Part shown: piece after piece, positions 25,007 through 37,495 of the stretch
Layout of the letters: the number at the start of each line of letters is the position of its first letter
Position numbering within the stretch: position 1 is the first letter of the stretch
Assembly (NCBI GenBank): GCA_002914845.1
Contig: JXTC01000812.1
Span: 1 to 64,000, forward strand
Direction of reading: 5' to 3'
Source of the DNA: Trema orientale
Taxonomy: Eukaryota > Streptophyta > Magnoliopsida > Rosales > Cannabaceae
DNA length: 64,000 bases
Position numbers and translations under genes: made by a program
The notes under the pieces: model-generated
Told to the model about the DNA's origin: nothing
What the model saw: only the letters and a program-made list of their open reading frames with translations
The model's database searches: none

Positions 25007-25314
25007 GGGTAGAATTTTAGGATTTTTTGCATTTTTTAATTTAAAAAATAAAAAAAATAAAGTTGGGGAGAGGGGAGGGAATGACCAACGACTGTAATAG
25101 CCATTGGGCATCAGCCCCCCATAAACGTTGGGGCCCCGTGATCCAAAAAAAATGGGGCCAGACTAGGTCAGCCTGGCGGGCCAAGTGTGGTAGGCCCAGC
25201 CCAGCCCGACCCTAGGAGTATGACTAGGCTGACCCGTTTGGCCTGGGTCTATACCTGGACAAGTCGGGCTGGCCGATCTGTTTGGGTTATCCCATTTTAC
25301 CAGCTTTAAGCTCT

Positions 25315-26587
25315 ATCGATGATATTTACCCAATTTTTATACTATATCAGTCTACTTCCTCAAAACAATATATTATTTGTCCCCAAACATAAATAGTACG
25401 TTCAAATTTTGGATATTGTGAACTTGTATAAGTTTTCGTTAGTAGTTAATTCTTGGTGGACAATTATTTTCATTTATTTATTTATGGACAGTTAGATCTT
25501 TGGCATATAATCTTGGGAACAATAACTTTTTTATACCTTGTATTTTGACTTTTAGCTCAATTTAACCTTGTATGTTGAGTATTATCAACATTGTTCTTCA
25601 CATTTTTAGGTTGTTATCAATTTATCCTTTTTACGGTTAAAAACTAATTTTGACTAGTGAATGTACCGAAATACCCTTTTAGAAATTAAAATATACATAC
25701 TTATATATCAATTCAAATTTCAAAATAAATTAAAATTTTAGCTAAAAATATTCTTTTAAAAAACTCCAAAAAATAAAAAATAAAATTGTTCATCTTCTCT
25801 TCCCTTCCCATTTCCCCCCTTCTTTTCTTATCCTTCGATTTCCCTTCCCAGCCATCCATAGGGTGAGTATAGTCGAATCTTGAAGGCCAAGGACGTTCCA
25901 GTGGCCCATTTGGCTCCAATTTCTTGGTCCTCCGATGAAGCTAGTAAGCCTAATGTCGTTGTTTTTGGGACTGAAATTACCATTGACTTTGTTTCCCAAG
26001 AGAGTGATTCTTCTCATCCTAAAGTGAGGTAAGATTCATATGCAAGATTTATATTTTCTGGGGATATCTTTCGGATTTTATCTTTTTCGGGTTCTGGAAA
26101 AGGAGAAAAATAAGAATATTAGTCATGAGTCTTATGTTTTTGTTCTAGTTTGAAAGTTGGAAATGAAACTGAGATTCCCTAAAAGAAAATAAAAAAATAA
26201 AAAAAATAAAAAGGGAAAACTTGAAAAGGCGAGAAATGAAAAATAATTTTAGAATAGGACCTTATTTTTCTAATTAGGACTGCATCTTTTATAGGGATCT
26301 TCTTTAAAAAGTTCTTTTTCTTATATGTTTTCTTTCTCTTACTACGGAAATTTCGGGACTTCATTTTGTTTCTATTGTTAACTTGCAATAATAGAAATTT
26401 TTTTCCTAGTGAGTAGAATACGGCCATGACTATTCTATTTTGACCTATGATGCTTTAGATGATACCTCCCTCACCTTTTTTTAATATCATTTTTTTGTGG
26501 GTTAATATCATCTAGGGACCCTAAGCTTTTTCGGCCATCTCACTTAGATCCCCAGACTTTTTGTTAGGCATATAAATCCCCAAACTA
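25315..26587. other. Intergenic debris with one exon-like fragment
   Basis: Mostly AT-rich. At about 25857-26029 the plus strand follows a pyrimidine-rich stretch ending in CAG and reads LKAKDVPVAHLAPISWSSDE then SKPNVVVFGTEITIDFVSQE without a stop, ending next to a GTAAGA donor. This looks like an exon of a normal gene, but I do not recognise it and find no neighbouring exons. The minus-strand frames here are chance. Confidence 0.35.
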
Positions 26588-27220
26588 ATGTTTTTGTCAC
26601 ATGTTAGTCTCACCTTCTGTGATCTTGGTTTTGTTGATTCTATTCTTGTTGGGAGAAAGCTGAATTTATCCTATTTTATCCTTTATGAGATGATCAATAC
26701 TATAGAGAATAGGAGATCCTCTCTTCCTTATGGTTTCCTACTCACTCGCATCTTCCAACATTTCAATATCCTAACCTTTGATGAGGCCGAGTATAAACCA
26801 TGGCATAGATGTTGAGATCAACAATAAGACCTTTAGTCTTATGGGCTTCAGTTTCATCAACAATGAATGTGTGGCCAAAACCAAGCAAGGACATGATCAA
26901 GGGATGGGCGCTCAACAAGAAACTGGTGGCAGTGGTGCTGGAACTACTGAAGGTGCTCATGAGGGCACTCATGCTGAGGAGGCTCCTGCACAACAATTTG
27001 ACTACACTGAAGCCTTCAACAGTCTGTCAAAACATCTCAACACCATCCAGCTTGACACCCAGCATCTACATGACACCGAGTTTGAGCACTTCCAGATTCT
27101 ATCAGCTGATGTCAACTCAGTCCGACAATATCAAGAACTATAGTTTCAGATTATTCAAGATCAGCAGGACGAGATGATGCAGATGATGCAGTTGTTCTTT
27201 GGGCGTTTTTCTCCTCCATA
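26588..27220 (+). pseudogene. Retroelement-associated 'plant transposon protein' fragment
   Basis: The frame 26588-26815 contains VDSILVGRKLNLSYFILYEM and SSLPYGFLLTRIFQHFN, a pattern common in plant retroelement proteins labelled putative plant transposon protein (gag-side region). A shifted frame continues to 27143 with EINNKTFSLMGFSFINNE and a low-complexity Gly/Ala/Glu stretch. It is frameshifted and lacks any start context, so it is a remnant, probably of the element whose LTR begins at 27742. Confidence 0.45.
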
Positions 27221-27741
27221 GATTTTTTTTTTGTTTTTCATTTTCTGTGCTTCATGTTTTAAACTCTTGGACTTTTATTTTGGTCATTTTTCCTATGCTT
27301 GAATTTCAATGTATGAACTTCTTGTTTTATATTTGCTTTACATTGGATATTATATTTATTTTACTCTTCCTTCTTGTAGATTTCCTTTTGATGATATCAA
27401 AAGGGGGAGAAGAATATGTGTGATGTGTGTGAATTTTGATTTAAATAATTTCCATTAGTATCAATTTGGTTTCTCTTTATCTATAAATAATTTGTATTAA
27501 CTTGGTTTCTATGCTTTCTTCACACAATTGGTATAAGCTAAATTATTCATAATTCGTATCCATGAGCAAAATATTCAAAATATGCATACTCTATAAGTTT
27601 AAAGGAGAGTTTTACTCTCTTTTTATTAAGCATATTTTGAGGGAGAGTATTCAAAGTTTGGTAAGGACGCTTATCTCTACTTATTTTGCATTTCTTACTC
27701 CTTTGAAATCAAATATTTGTTATCATCGAAAAGGAGGAGAT

Positions 27742-29035
27742 TGTTGAATCATGCTTTGTATCATCAATCCTATACTCATATTTTGAAGTTAACAAATATA
27801 TGATTAAGAACTAATAATCTAATTGAGTGTGTAGCAAATTAAATTGAAAGGATCACAAGATATTCAAGATGGATTATGGAAAAGAGCTTGAAGACAAAGT
27901 TCAAGATTACAAGACCTAGACTAGCAAAGGTTATATACTTAGTTCTTGTACTTGAATATTTGTTTACACATAATATGATCTTAATGGCTCAAATTTTTTT
28001 TATAAAATTAGAAATTTTCAAACCAAAACTGTCAAACTTGTTTATCTCTAACTAAAATAAGAAATTTATTTTAGACAAGTTTTAAAATTAATTTATGAAT
28101 TTCTATATTTCCTATATTATATAATAAATCAATTTATAAAGTCATATTTTGAAAATAATTGAAAAATACTTGAAATAAAATTAAAAAATAACTCTCGGGT
28201 ATTTTTGATAGACTAGCCTTCAGAATCGGTCTACTGATTCTTTGATCAATTTTTTAACAGATTTTCAAATTCGACCATTGCAACTACACTTTCAATGGTT
28301 AGTATTTTCGGTCGACCGAGAGTGCATTTTCGGTGACAAATTGACTGTCAAATGGTCTAAAACAGCTAGTTTTCATTCTAGTCTATAAATAGAAGCTTTT
28401 CTATACTTAAAACAACTTTTGAACATTCCTACAATGCTTTAAACATACTTTTCAAGTGTTTAAATCATCTTTTATGAATCAAACTTTCAAATCCACTTCT
28501 TCACAAAAATCAATTGAGCCAAACTAAATCATATCTTGTATTCTTATTTAGTCTCTCTAGGCTTATATTGTAGATTCTAGTTGAGTATTTCAACAATCAA
28601 AAACAAAAATTGTATTTGTGAGGTGAGGTTGACACCAGATTCAAAAACAACCCGGTTTAGGTGAGATTGGCACCGGAGTCTAAACAATCCGAGTTAGGAT
28701 TAATAGAGCTGAATGCTATTGTAAAGGCACGAGTGTGCCTAAAGAGAAAGCACTCGTTGTGTAAAATGGAGGCCTATTCTCTTGATCCGATAGTGAAAAA
28801 CTCGAAGCGGGTTGCCAAGAGCCGAGGACGTAGACAAACTGTCGTGTTTGTTGGACCTCGTAAAAATAATGGTTGCATTTCTCTATCCATATCTCTTTAA
28901 ATTTATTTATCTTGTGCTTATGCTTACAATTTAGCTATTTTTACTTGTTATTACTTTTATTTGTATAATTTACTTGTTTATCAAGAAAAGTTATAAAAGT
29001 TTTAAAACCCAATTCACCCCTCTCTTGGGTTAGCA
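27742..29035 (+). repeat. LTR (1.3 kb) of a decayed retrotransposon
   Basis: TGTTGAATCATGC follows a purine-rich GAAAAGGAGGAGAT (polypurine tract), and the segment ends AATTCACCCCTCTCTTGGGT TAGCA, typical of copia LTR ends. A TATA box TATAAATA lies at 28384-28391. With the polypurine tract on its left, this is the 3' LTR of a plus-strand element whose 5' part is lost or degraded. The 79-codon frame at 28661 is not protein-like. Confidence 0.55.
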
Positions 29036-29060
29036 AATCTTGGGCTAATATGTTTTAACT

Positions 29061-29500
29061 ACATAATTGTGTGTGGTTCATAGTTATCAATTTAAAAGAC
29101 AAGTTCATGTAATATCTAATTCTGTTTGATTCATGAATTTTTCTTGGTGGTTCATGCCTTTTTCTTAGTAGTTTATGAATTTGTCATTATCGTTCATAAA
29201 CAATAAGCTGAGTTCATAAATTATATTTTATTGATTTTGGGTTCATTATTTTTTCAATACTTGGTATTATAAACTGATTTTTGTACAGTATTTATTTTAA
29301 TCACATAATTATGTATGGTTCATAGTTGTTAATTTAAAAGGCAAGTTCATGTAATATCTAATTCTGTTTAATTCATAAATTTTTTAAAGTAGTTCATGAT
29401 ATTTTCATAGTGGTTCATGAAATTTTCATACTAGTTCATTAATTCTTAGTAGTGGTTAAGGAATTCTTCATTACAAGTTTAATTTATATTTGATTAATAA
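29061..29500. repeat. 242-bp tandem repeat rich in GTTCATGAA-like motifs
   Basis: ACATAATT at 29061 and 29303 starts two copies sharing GGTTCATAGTT, AATTTAAAAG and CAAGTTCATGTAATATCTAA. Within each, shorter GTTCATGAATTTTT-like units recur. Similar motifs in reverse complement (ATATATGAACCAAA) occur at 36760-37080, beyond the copia element, so one repeat-rich element may have been split by it. Confidence 0.5.
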
Positions 29501-30261
29501 GTTTATGTATTTTATTTATAACCTTGTGTATTTATTCATAATCAAAAAGGTAAAGGTATTAAGGATGGATAGAAGCTTAGAAGAAGTAACGCAAAATAAA
29601 ATTGCATTCTATCAACAAAAGATGGCTATAGTACTTCATCACTAGACTAAAGAAAAGCAAAAAAAGGCTACAAAAGCTATAAGGAAATAGAAAAGTAAAA
29701 TTAATAAAAAAAGATATGGTTTCGTTTGGTTTAATTAGATTAAGGGAAGTTTAGAATTTGAAAAAGCATATTCATTTAACAAAGATGATGACTTTTAATA
29801 TTTTTAATTGTGAATATGATGAATGTTTTATCATTGGTTCATGAATATTGAAATATTATATTTTTAAGAAAGTATTATTGAATTTATTACATTTTGAGTA
29901 TACTTTTGATATATTATTATACCTCAAAAATCTTTGATATATTATTACACCTCAAAAATCTTCTTCTTCTTTTCGCTGATAAAACAAATATGAGTTAATA
30001 TGCTAGAATGACGAGATATGTCTATAGTTCATAACGTCATTTGAGTGGTTCATAGATTATCTGTTCAATTCATATATACCCAAACTTATGCATATATCAG
30101 ATTTATAAGGCCATTTGAATTGTACCACACGTATTATGTGTACATGAAAAATTAACTAAGTATATGAGTTTATAATCAAGGTATATAAACACATGAACCA
30201 TTCTATTTGAAGACCAAGACCCAAAATTAATATACCAAAATATGCACACACAAAAAAAATC
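29501..30261. other. No gene seen
   Basis: AT-rich flank with scattered GTTCAT motifs, leading to the copia insertion point. Confidence 0.5.
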
Positions 30262-30601
30262 TGTCATGAAATATTCACTATTTGTATGTCCATTTCAACT
30301 ATTGTTTCTTTTACATCATGTGTGATGTGTAAACCATTGAAAGCTAGATAAAAAAAATTTTCTATTAGTGTGTTAGGTGTTCTTAGATGGATGTCATACA
30401 AGTGTCAATTAAATGTTTAGCTAAGATTAATTGTATTGGCCTATAAATAGGCTTATCAATTTCACTTGAAAGATAAACAAGTAAAAGAAATAAGAGAAGT
30501 GTAAAAGAGAGAAGATAAGAGTTTTTCACATCAATTTCTTTGAGTTTAGCATTAGCATTCTTAAGCTCTTATATTATATACTCTCAATATTATTTATAAT
30601 A
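30262..30601 (+). repeat. copia 5' LTR
   Basis: 340 bp starting TGTCATGAAATATTC and ending TATTTATAATA. TATA box TATAAATA at 30442-30449 inside a CCTATAAATAGG palindrome. It is followed by the putative PBS. Confidence 0.88.
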
Positions 30602-31268
30602 CGTTATCAGCACGAGCCTCTAGCCATTATAATCTCGCCAAGGTAAAATTTTATTAGTTGCCATATTGCATTATAAATATCTCTTTTAGTTTGATGGAGA
30701 TCTACCATAAATAATTTACAATATATATACATATATTGTATACTGTAATAGTGTATATAAATATATTTTGTTTCTTTCTAATTTTAGTGACCGTAATTTT
30801 CTTTCTAACAATTTGAAAGTTTTAATGTTCTAATATTACATTGAATTACTTCATGTATTTATATTCGTCATATTCACTAAGAGATTTTTTTTTTATTTTG
30901 GTCACAAATAATTATATGAATAATAATTCTATGTGAAGAAATTATTTGATAAGGCTATGTTAGTAGACTTTTCCTATCATTATGAAGTTACTTTTTTATA
31001 TGATGTTATTTATACTAATTATCATCATAAATTATTATTGTGGCAATATTTATGTACTTACAATTAATCTTTTAACTTTGAGATTTTCATGTCCATATAT
31101 TTGATTACAAACATCTATAATATACATATTTATAATAATGTCTTTGAATATTATTAATTCAATATATTAGATAATCGCACTTTATTTTTCTATATGACCA
31201 TGTATTGATCAAGTTATGAGTTTCTTATTCCTAACTATATAATATTTTGTGATATAATAGTTTTCACA

Positions 31269-34200
31269 ATGACAAACCTCACAAAACTTGAATTCGTCGC
31301 CCTTGAAATTTCGGGCAAGAATTATTTGCGTGGACACTTGATGCTGAAATTCACCTTGATGCCATGAATCTTAGAAATACAATTAAAGAAGGAAATGATA
31401 CATCCACTCAGGATCATGCAAAAGCCATGATCTTCCTTCGGCATCATTTGCATGAAGGACTGAAAACTGAATATTTAACGGTATAGGACCCATCTGTGCT
31501 ATAGCAAAATTTAAAACAGTCAGTGAATATAATTCAGCAATATTTAAAATTACTTCTCAGTTGAAATTATGTGGTGAAAAGTTTACTGACGAAGATATAT
31601 TAGAAAAAATATGCTCCACTTTCCATGCATCGAATATTGTCCTGCAGCAACAATATCGGAAGCGTGGTTTTAAAAAATATTCTGAGTTGATTTCATGTTT
31701 ACTTGTTCCTGAACAAAATAATGAGCTATTAAAGAAAAACCATGAAATTCGCCCGACTGGTTCGACAGCATTTCCTAAAGTAAATGCTTTATCAACTACT
31801 AATTATGGCCATAGACGTGGTCATGGTCGTGGNAAATTTTTCTTAGTATTGTGGTGATCACAATAATTTTTCAAACTTCAAAAAAACCACGACTCACTAG
31901 AAGTGGGGAAATAATGAAGAGATACAAGAAAAGGGAAAAGGTTCACAGTATAAACCATCCAAAAATCCTGAAAATCTTTGCTATAGATATGGTATGAGAG
32001 GACATTGGTTGCATACCTGTCGTACGTCCAAACACCTTATTGACCTTTACCAAGCATCACTGAAGGAAAAAGGAAAGAACATAGAGACGAACTTTGTTGA
32101 ACAAAATGATCTTATAGATTTTGCCCATTTGGATATTTCAGACTTCTTTGAAAATTCAATCGAGAAAAATTGATAATGGGCCATTAATATCTAAGTTTGT
32201 TGTGTGTTAGATTATGTAATCCTTATGTGCTATTTTCAATTCTCGTTTTTTTTTTTTTGTGATGTATTGCTTTTCTTAAGTTATGTATCCTATTACGTCT
32301 TTCATCTAATAATTATAGTTCTTTTGCTTTAATTTGTGAAGAAATATGGATTTCACTAATATTATTTCGAAGACCAATGGTGAAGATATTTGTCTAGTAG
32401 ACAGTGCGACAACACACATAATCCTTAAAGACAAAAAGTATTTCATAAAATTATCATTATCAAAAGCAAATGTGAATATAATTTCAGGCACCACAAAAAT
32501 AATTGAAGGCTCTGAAAGAGCTATAATAATACTACCAAGAGGAACAAAATTAATTATAAATGACGCTTTATTCTCTAGCAAATCCAGAAGAAATTTGCTA
32601 AATTTTAAAGATATACGTTACAATAGATATCATATTGAGACCACAAATAAGAACAATATAGAGTGTCTCTACATTACTTCTATTATCTCAGGCCAGAAAC
32701 AAATACTAGAAGAGCTATGTGCCTTTTCCTCTGGGTTGTATTATATATTTATAAGTATGATTGAATCACACACTGTGATGACCAAAAAGGATTATGATCC
32801 TAAAGTTTTCTCTCTTTAGCATGATTGTCTAGGTCATCCTGGGTCAATTATGATACGAAGAATTATTGAAAACTCACATGGGCATCTATTAAAGAACCAG
32901 AAGATTCTTTTGTCCAATGAATTTTTCTGTTCAGCTTATTCTCAGTGCAAATTAATTATTAGGCCATCTCCAATGAATATTGCAGTTGAGTCTCCTGCAT
33001 TTCTAGAAGAATTCAAGGAGATATATGTGGGCCTATTCATCTGGCATGTAGACCATTTAGATACTTTATAGTATTGATAGATGCTTCAACATGCTGGTCA
33101 CACGTTTGTTTATTATCTACCCGCAATATTGCATTTGCAAGACTTCTTGCTCAATTAATTCGTTTAAGAGCACAATTTCCAGACTATACAATAAAGACTA
33201 TTCGTCTTAATAATGCTGGTGAGTTTACATCTCAAGCTTTTAATGATTATTGTATGTCAGTTGGAATTAATGTTGAGCATCCTGTTGCCCACACACATAT
33301 ACAGAATGGTTTAGCTGAATCATTTATTAAACGCATTCAATAAATTGCTAGACTATTATTAATGAGAATAAAGTTATATGTTTCTACTTGGGGGCATGCT
33401 GTATTACATGCTGTTGCCCTTATTCACATTAGACCTACAGGCTATCAAAAATACTCCCCACTACAACTTACTTTTGGTCAAGAACCAAACATTTCTCATA
33501 TGCGAGTTTTTGGTTGTGCAGTATATATACCAATCGCTCCACCACAGCGCAGGAAGATGGGCCCTCAGAGAAGGTTGGGAATTTATATTGGTTTTGAGTC
33601 CCCTTCTATCATCAGATATCTTGAACCCCTGACGGTTGATGTTTTTAAGGCACGATTTGCCGATTGTCAATTTGATAAAACCATATTCCCACCATTAGGA
33701 GGAGAAAAACAATAGCTGGAAAAACAACTTGAAATATCTTGGAATGCATCATCATTATCTAATTTTGATCCTCGCACTAGTCAATGTGAACTAGAAGTTC
33801 AGAAAATTATACATTTGCAAAATATTACAAATCAATTACCTGATGCATTCATCGATATAAAGAGAGTGACTAAATCACATATACCAGCAGTAAATGCTCC
33901 AACTAAGATTGATATTCCTGTAGGACAATCTTTTGGAATAACAGCAAGTGAGTCTAAGGCACGCATGAAGCGTGGTAGACGAATTGGCTCTAAAGATAAA
34001 ATCCCTAGGAAGAAACGGGGATATACTATAGAAATTGGCCATCTTGAAGATGGCGGTATTCCTGATGAAGTAACCGCGTTGCTAACAGTTGATATAACTA
34101 AACAAATAACTCCAGATTAGGTTCAAGTACCTGATGATATTGAAAATAAAGAGATCTCAATAAGTTATGTCAGCTCAAGAAAGGAATGGAATCGAGATAA

Positions 34201-35880
34201 AACTATTGTTAATAGTATATTTACATATGCAGTAGCTACTGATATAATAAATGAAAGCGAGGATCTTGAACCAAAATCTGTCGAAGAATGTCGACGTAGA
34301 AATGATTGGCCAAAATGGAAAGACGCAATCCAGGAAGAACTAAAATCTCTTGGGAAAATAGAAGTATTTGGATTTGTTGCCCAAACACCTAAAGGTGTGA
34401 ATGCAGTAGGGTAAAAATAGGTTTTTGTACGAAAACATAATGAGAAAAATAAGGTCGTGAGATACAAAGCACGACTTATGGCACAAGGTTTCTCACAAAG
34501 ACCAGGAATAGATTTTGAGGAGACATATTCTCCTGTGGTGGATGCGATAACATTACGATACTTAATTAGTCTAACAGCCTCTGAAGGACTTGAAATGCGT
34601 CTGATAGATATTGTAACAGCATATTTATATGGGTCACTTGATAGTGATGTTTATATGAAAATTCCTGACGGATTTAAAGTACCTGAAGTACTTAATACAA
34701 TACCACGGGAAATGTGTTCAATAAAATTACAGAGATCTTTATATGAATTAAAACAATCTAGACGCATGTGGTACAATCGTCTTAGTGAATATCTTTTGAA
34801 TAAAGGATATGCGAATAATCCTATTTGTCCATGCGTCTTTATTAAGAGCTCAGGAATTGGATTTGCTATCATTGCAGTATATGTTGATGATTTGAATATC
34901 ATCGGGACTCTTGAAGAGATTAATGAGGCAATAGAGTACTTAAAGAAAGAATTTGAAATGAAAGATCTCGGAAAAACAAAATTTTGTCTTGGCCTCCAGA
35001 TCGAGCATTTACCAAAAGTATACTTGTACATCAGTCGACTTATACAGAAAAGGTTTTCAAAAGATTTTATATGGACAAAGCTCACCCATTGAGTACCCCA
35101 ATGGTTGTTAGAGTGCTTGATATAAATAAGGATCTTTTTCGTCCTTGAGAAGATAACGAAGAAATTCTTGATCCTGAAGTACCATATCTGAGTGTAATTG
35201 GAGCCCTTATGTATCTTGCTAATTATACTCAACCTGATATATCTTTTTCTGTTAATTTATTAGCAAGATATAGTTCCGCTCCAACTCAAAAACATTGGAA
35301 AGAAGTTAAACAAATATTTCATTATCTCCGTGGAACGACTGGTATGGGTTTATTTTATTCTACTAAATTCATATCACAATTAACTAGTTTTGCAGATACA
35401 GGATACTTGTCTGACCCACATAAAACTCGATCTCAAACAAGTTATGTATTTATTTGTGGTGACACAGCAATATCATGGCGTTCTACAAAACAAACGATCA
35501 CTGCTACCTCTTCGAATCATTCTGAAATAATTGTACTTCATGAGGCAAGTCAAGAATGTGTATGGTTGAGATCCATAATTCAATATATTCGAGAAACATG
35601 CAAATTAACTTCTATCAGACCAATTCCAACGGTGATATACGAGGATAATGCTGCATGTATTGCTCAATTTAAAGGAGGCTATATCAAAGGCGATAGAACT
35701 AAGCATATATCACCCAAATTGTTCTTCACACATCAACTTCGAAAGAAAGGTGATATAGATATTCAACAAATTCGCTATAGTGACAACTTGGCTGATCTAT
35801 TCACCAAATCACTCCCTACCGTAATATTCAAGACATTGGTGCACAAAATTGAAATGCGCCGACTCAAAGATTTTCAGTGA
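31269..35880 (+). pseudogene. copia gag-pol polyprotein, broken
   Basis: Starts at ATG 31269 (MTNLTKLEFVALEISGKNYL), then shifts frame. Gag continues at 31561 (FSTFHAS-like region CSTFHASNIVLQQQYRKRGF). Its zinc knuckle near 31980 has lost the second Cys (CYRYGMRGH). Protease at 32346 keeps the active-site context VDSATTH. A TAG at 32817 follows; then integrase, which reads LNNAGEF where the catalytic Asp is expected (Asn instead) and keeps GLAESFIKRIQ. TAA at 33341 and TAG at 33714 follow. Reverse transcriptase is preceded by in-frame TAA 34412 and TAG 34418 but keeps YVDDLNIIG. RNase H and the C-terminal RYSDNLADLFTKSLP end at 35880. An n lies at 31833 in gag. Confidence 0.9.
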
Positions 35881-36119
35881 ACTTTCAAGCAAATTACTTA
35901 TGAGGGGGAGATAGTTACGCATGTACTCTTTTTCCCTTAGCTGAGGTTTTGTCCCACTGGGTTTTTCTGGCAAGGTTTTTGATGAGGCACTCTTTAAAGC
36001 ATAACAAAAACAAGAATTGTGTACTCTTTTTCCTTAACTTGGATTTTTTTACCTACGGGGTTTTTTCAAGTAAGGTTTTAACGAGACATTTTCTTGTATA
36101 ATGGACATCCAAGGGAGAG
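35881..36119 (+). other. copia 3' untranslated region and polypurine tract
   Basis: GAGGGGGAGATAG at about 35902, then two related units (GTACTCTTTTTCCCTTAGCT and GTACTCTTTTTCCTTAACTT, each ending in a GGTTTTT block), then AAGGGAGAG at 36111-36119 next to the LTR. Confidence 0.6.
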
Positions 36120-36461
36120 TGTTATGAAATATTCACTATTCGTATATCCATTTCAACTATTGTTTCTTTTACATCATGTGTGATGTGTAAACCATTGAAA
36201 GTTACGTAAAAAAAAAAAAATTTATTAGTGTGTTAGGTGTTCTTAGATGGATGTCATACAAGTGTCAATTAAATGTATGGCTAAGATTAATTATATTGGC
36301 CTATAAATAGGCTTATCAATTTCACTTGAAAGATGAATAAGTAAAAGAAATAAGAGAAGTGTAAAAGAGAGAAGATAAGAGTTTTTCACATCAATTTCTT
36401 TGAGTTTAGCATTAGCATTCTTAAGCTCTTATATTATATACTCTCAATATTATTTATAACA
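36120..36461 (+). repeat. copia 3' LTR
   Basis: 342 bp starting TGTTATGAAATATTC and ending TATTTATAACA, with TATA box TATAAATA at 36302-36309. It pairs with 30262-30601. Confidence 0.88.
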
Positions 36462-37489
36462 ATCATTTCATAAGAATATAAATTATAACTCTGTACAAAA
36501 AGAAACTAACGATCCCTATGCCTTTTCATCCTATTCAAAACACGTAATTCCGCAAGCATTGAATTTCTGTAAATTTTTTTTTTAGCTCAATTGCTTCCAT
36601 TGACTGCACCTCGCTTGCTTCTTCTTCTTAAACTCACCAGCTGAAAGACTTCTATATGTTTTTAGCCTGCTAACATCAGCTTTCTCAATATTAGATGGGA
36701 GTACAACTTGCTCTTTAACAAATAAGAAAAATAAAACAATTACAACAAGTACATGAAAACATAAACTAAGTACATGATTCTGCACACCAGGTACATTAGC
36801 ATATGAACAATGAACCAAAGACATATTTCAACTATAGAACTTAAAATATTCATAACAAATAACCAGAAAACATAAACCAAACAAAATAATACTGAACATC
36901 TTTCATTAATAAAACACAAGACAATAGTAATTCCATATACCACCAAAGAAAACACATATACTACGACAAAAATCGTATATACAAATAATAGAAATATATG
37001 AATCAAATACCTATAAAGCAGGAATACAATATACCACGACTAAAATTACATGTACCAAGACAAGAAATATATGAACCAAACATAAAAATTACTGAAAGAC
37101 AAGAATAATTAGTTCTAGTATTTATTATTTGTAATATATGTTTTATAAGTTGAAAGGGTAAAATTATCTTTTTAACAAATAAAACTTCTAATTTTGGCTA
37201 AGTGTGCGGCCCGGTTCATGATAAGAAAATATAAATTAAAAGTTTAATGTGATATAAATAGAAATGTATGGATTTTTTTTTTTTTTTGATAAAACACTAA
37301 AAGTTGTGAGTTTTTTTTTTTATACTATCCCTAAACTTAATTTACAAATTTATCCCCACCGTGTCTTTTGTTTTTATGTTTTNTTTTTTTTTTTTTTTTT
37401 TGTATTTTCTATTGTTTATCCCTCAACTTGCATTTAAAAAAGAAAAAAGAAAATATCTTAAAGCCACTTATTCCTGGGCCCCTGGCACG
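36462..37489. other. No gene seen; repeat-rich flank before CNL-2
   Basis: AT-rich, with GAACCAAA and ACATATA motifs at 36760-37080, poly-T tracts at 37270-37405 and an n at 37383 inside one of them. Minus-strand frames at 36582-37006 are hydrophobic and lack domain features. Confidence 0.5.
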
Positions 37490-37495
37490 TTGACT
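37490..37495 (+). promoter_or_regulatory. W-box upstream of CNL-2
   Basis: TTGACT in GCACGTTGACTTAG is the counterpart of the CNL-1 W-box at 8129 and is kept although surrounding promoter sequence has changed. Confidence 0.4.

Larger units (their letters stand above)
14378..25306 (-). mobile_element. hAT transposon, minus strand, split by an LTR element
   Basis: Outer ends TTACGGCAAAATGGG (left) and, inverted, AAAGCTGGTAAAATGGG (right) are imperfect terminal repeats. They are flanked by TAAGCTCA (14370-14377) and TAAGCTCT (25307-25314), a 7-of-8 match to the 8-bp target duplication expected for hAT. Subterminal regions are unusually GC-rich (GGCCTAGGCCTGGGGCGGCC on the left; GGCCCAGCCCAGCCCGACCC on the right). 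The transposase frame is on the minus strand and broken. Without the inserted LTR element (16553-23866) it would be about 3.6 kb. Confidence 0.75.
30262..36461 (+). mobile_element. Ty1/copia LTR retrotransposon, 6.2 kb, decayed
   Basis: Two LTRs (30262-30601 and 36120-36461) have TGTTAT..ATAACA-type ends and look about 95% alike, with roughly 15 differences plus a poly-A length change. Domain order between them is gag, protease, integrase, reverse transcriptase, RNase H, which defines copia. A PBS-like TTATCAGCACGAG follows the 5' LTR and AAGGGAGAG precedes the 3' LTR. Only ATC is shared at the flanks, so I cannot show a 5-bp target duplication. Multiple stops and frameshifts make it non-autonomous. 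Confidence 0.92.

Noticed and set aside
27199-27423. Hydrophobic 74-codon frame as a membrane protein
   Set aside because: T-rich sequence between retroelement coding debris and an LTR; composition explains the hydrophobicity.
28661-28900. 79-codon frame inside the 27742 LTR as a gene
   Set aside because: It lies in the transcribed part of an LTR and shows no protein features.
30257-36466. 5-bp target duplication for the copia element
   Set aside because: Flanks AAATC and ATCAT share only ATC next to the LTR ends, so I do not claim one.
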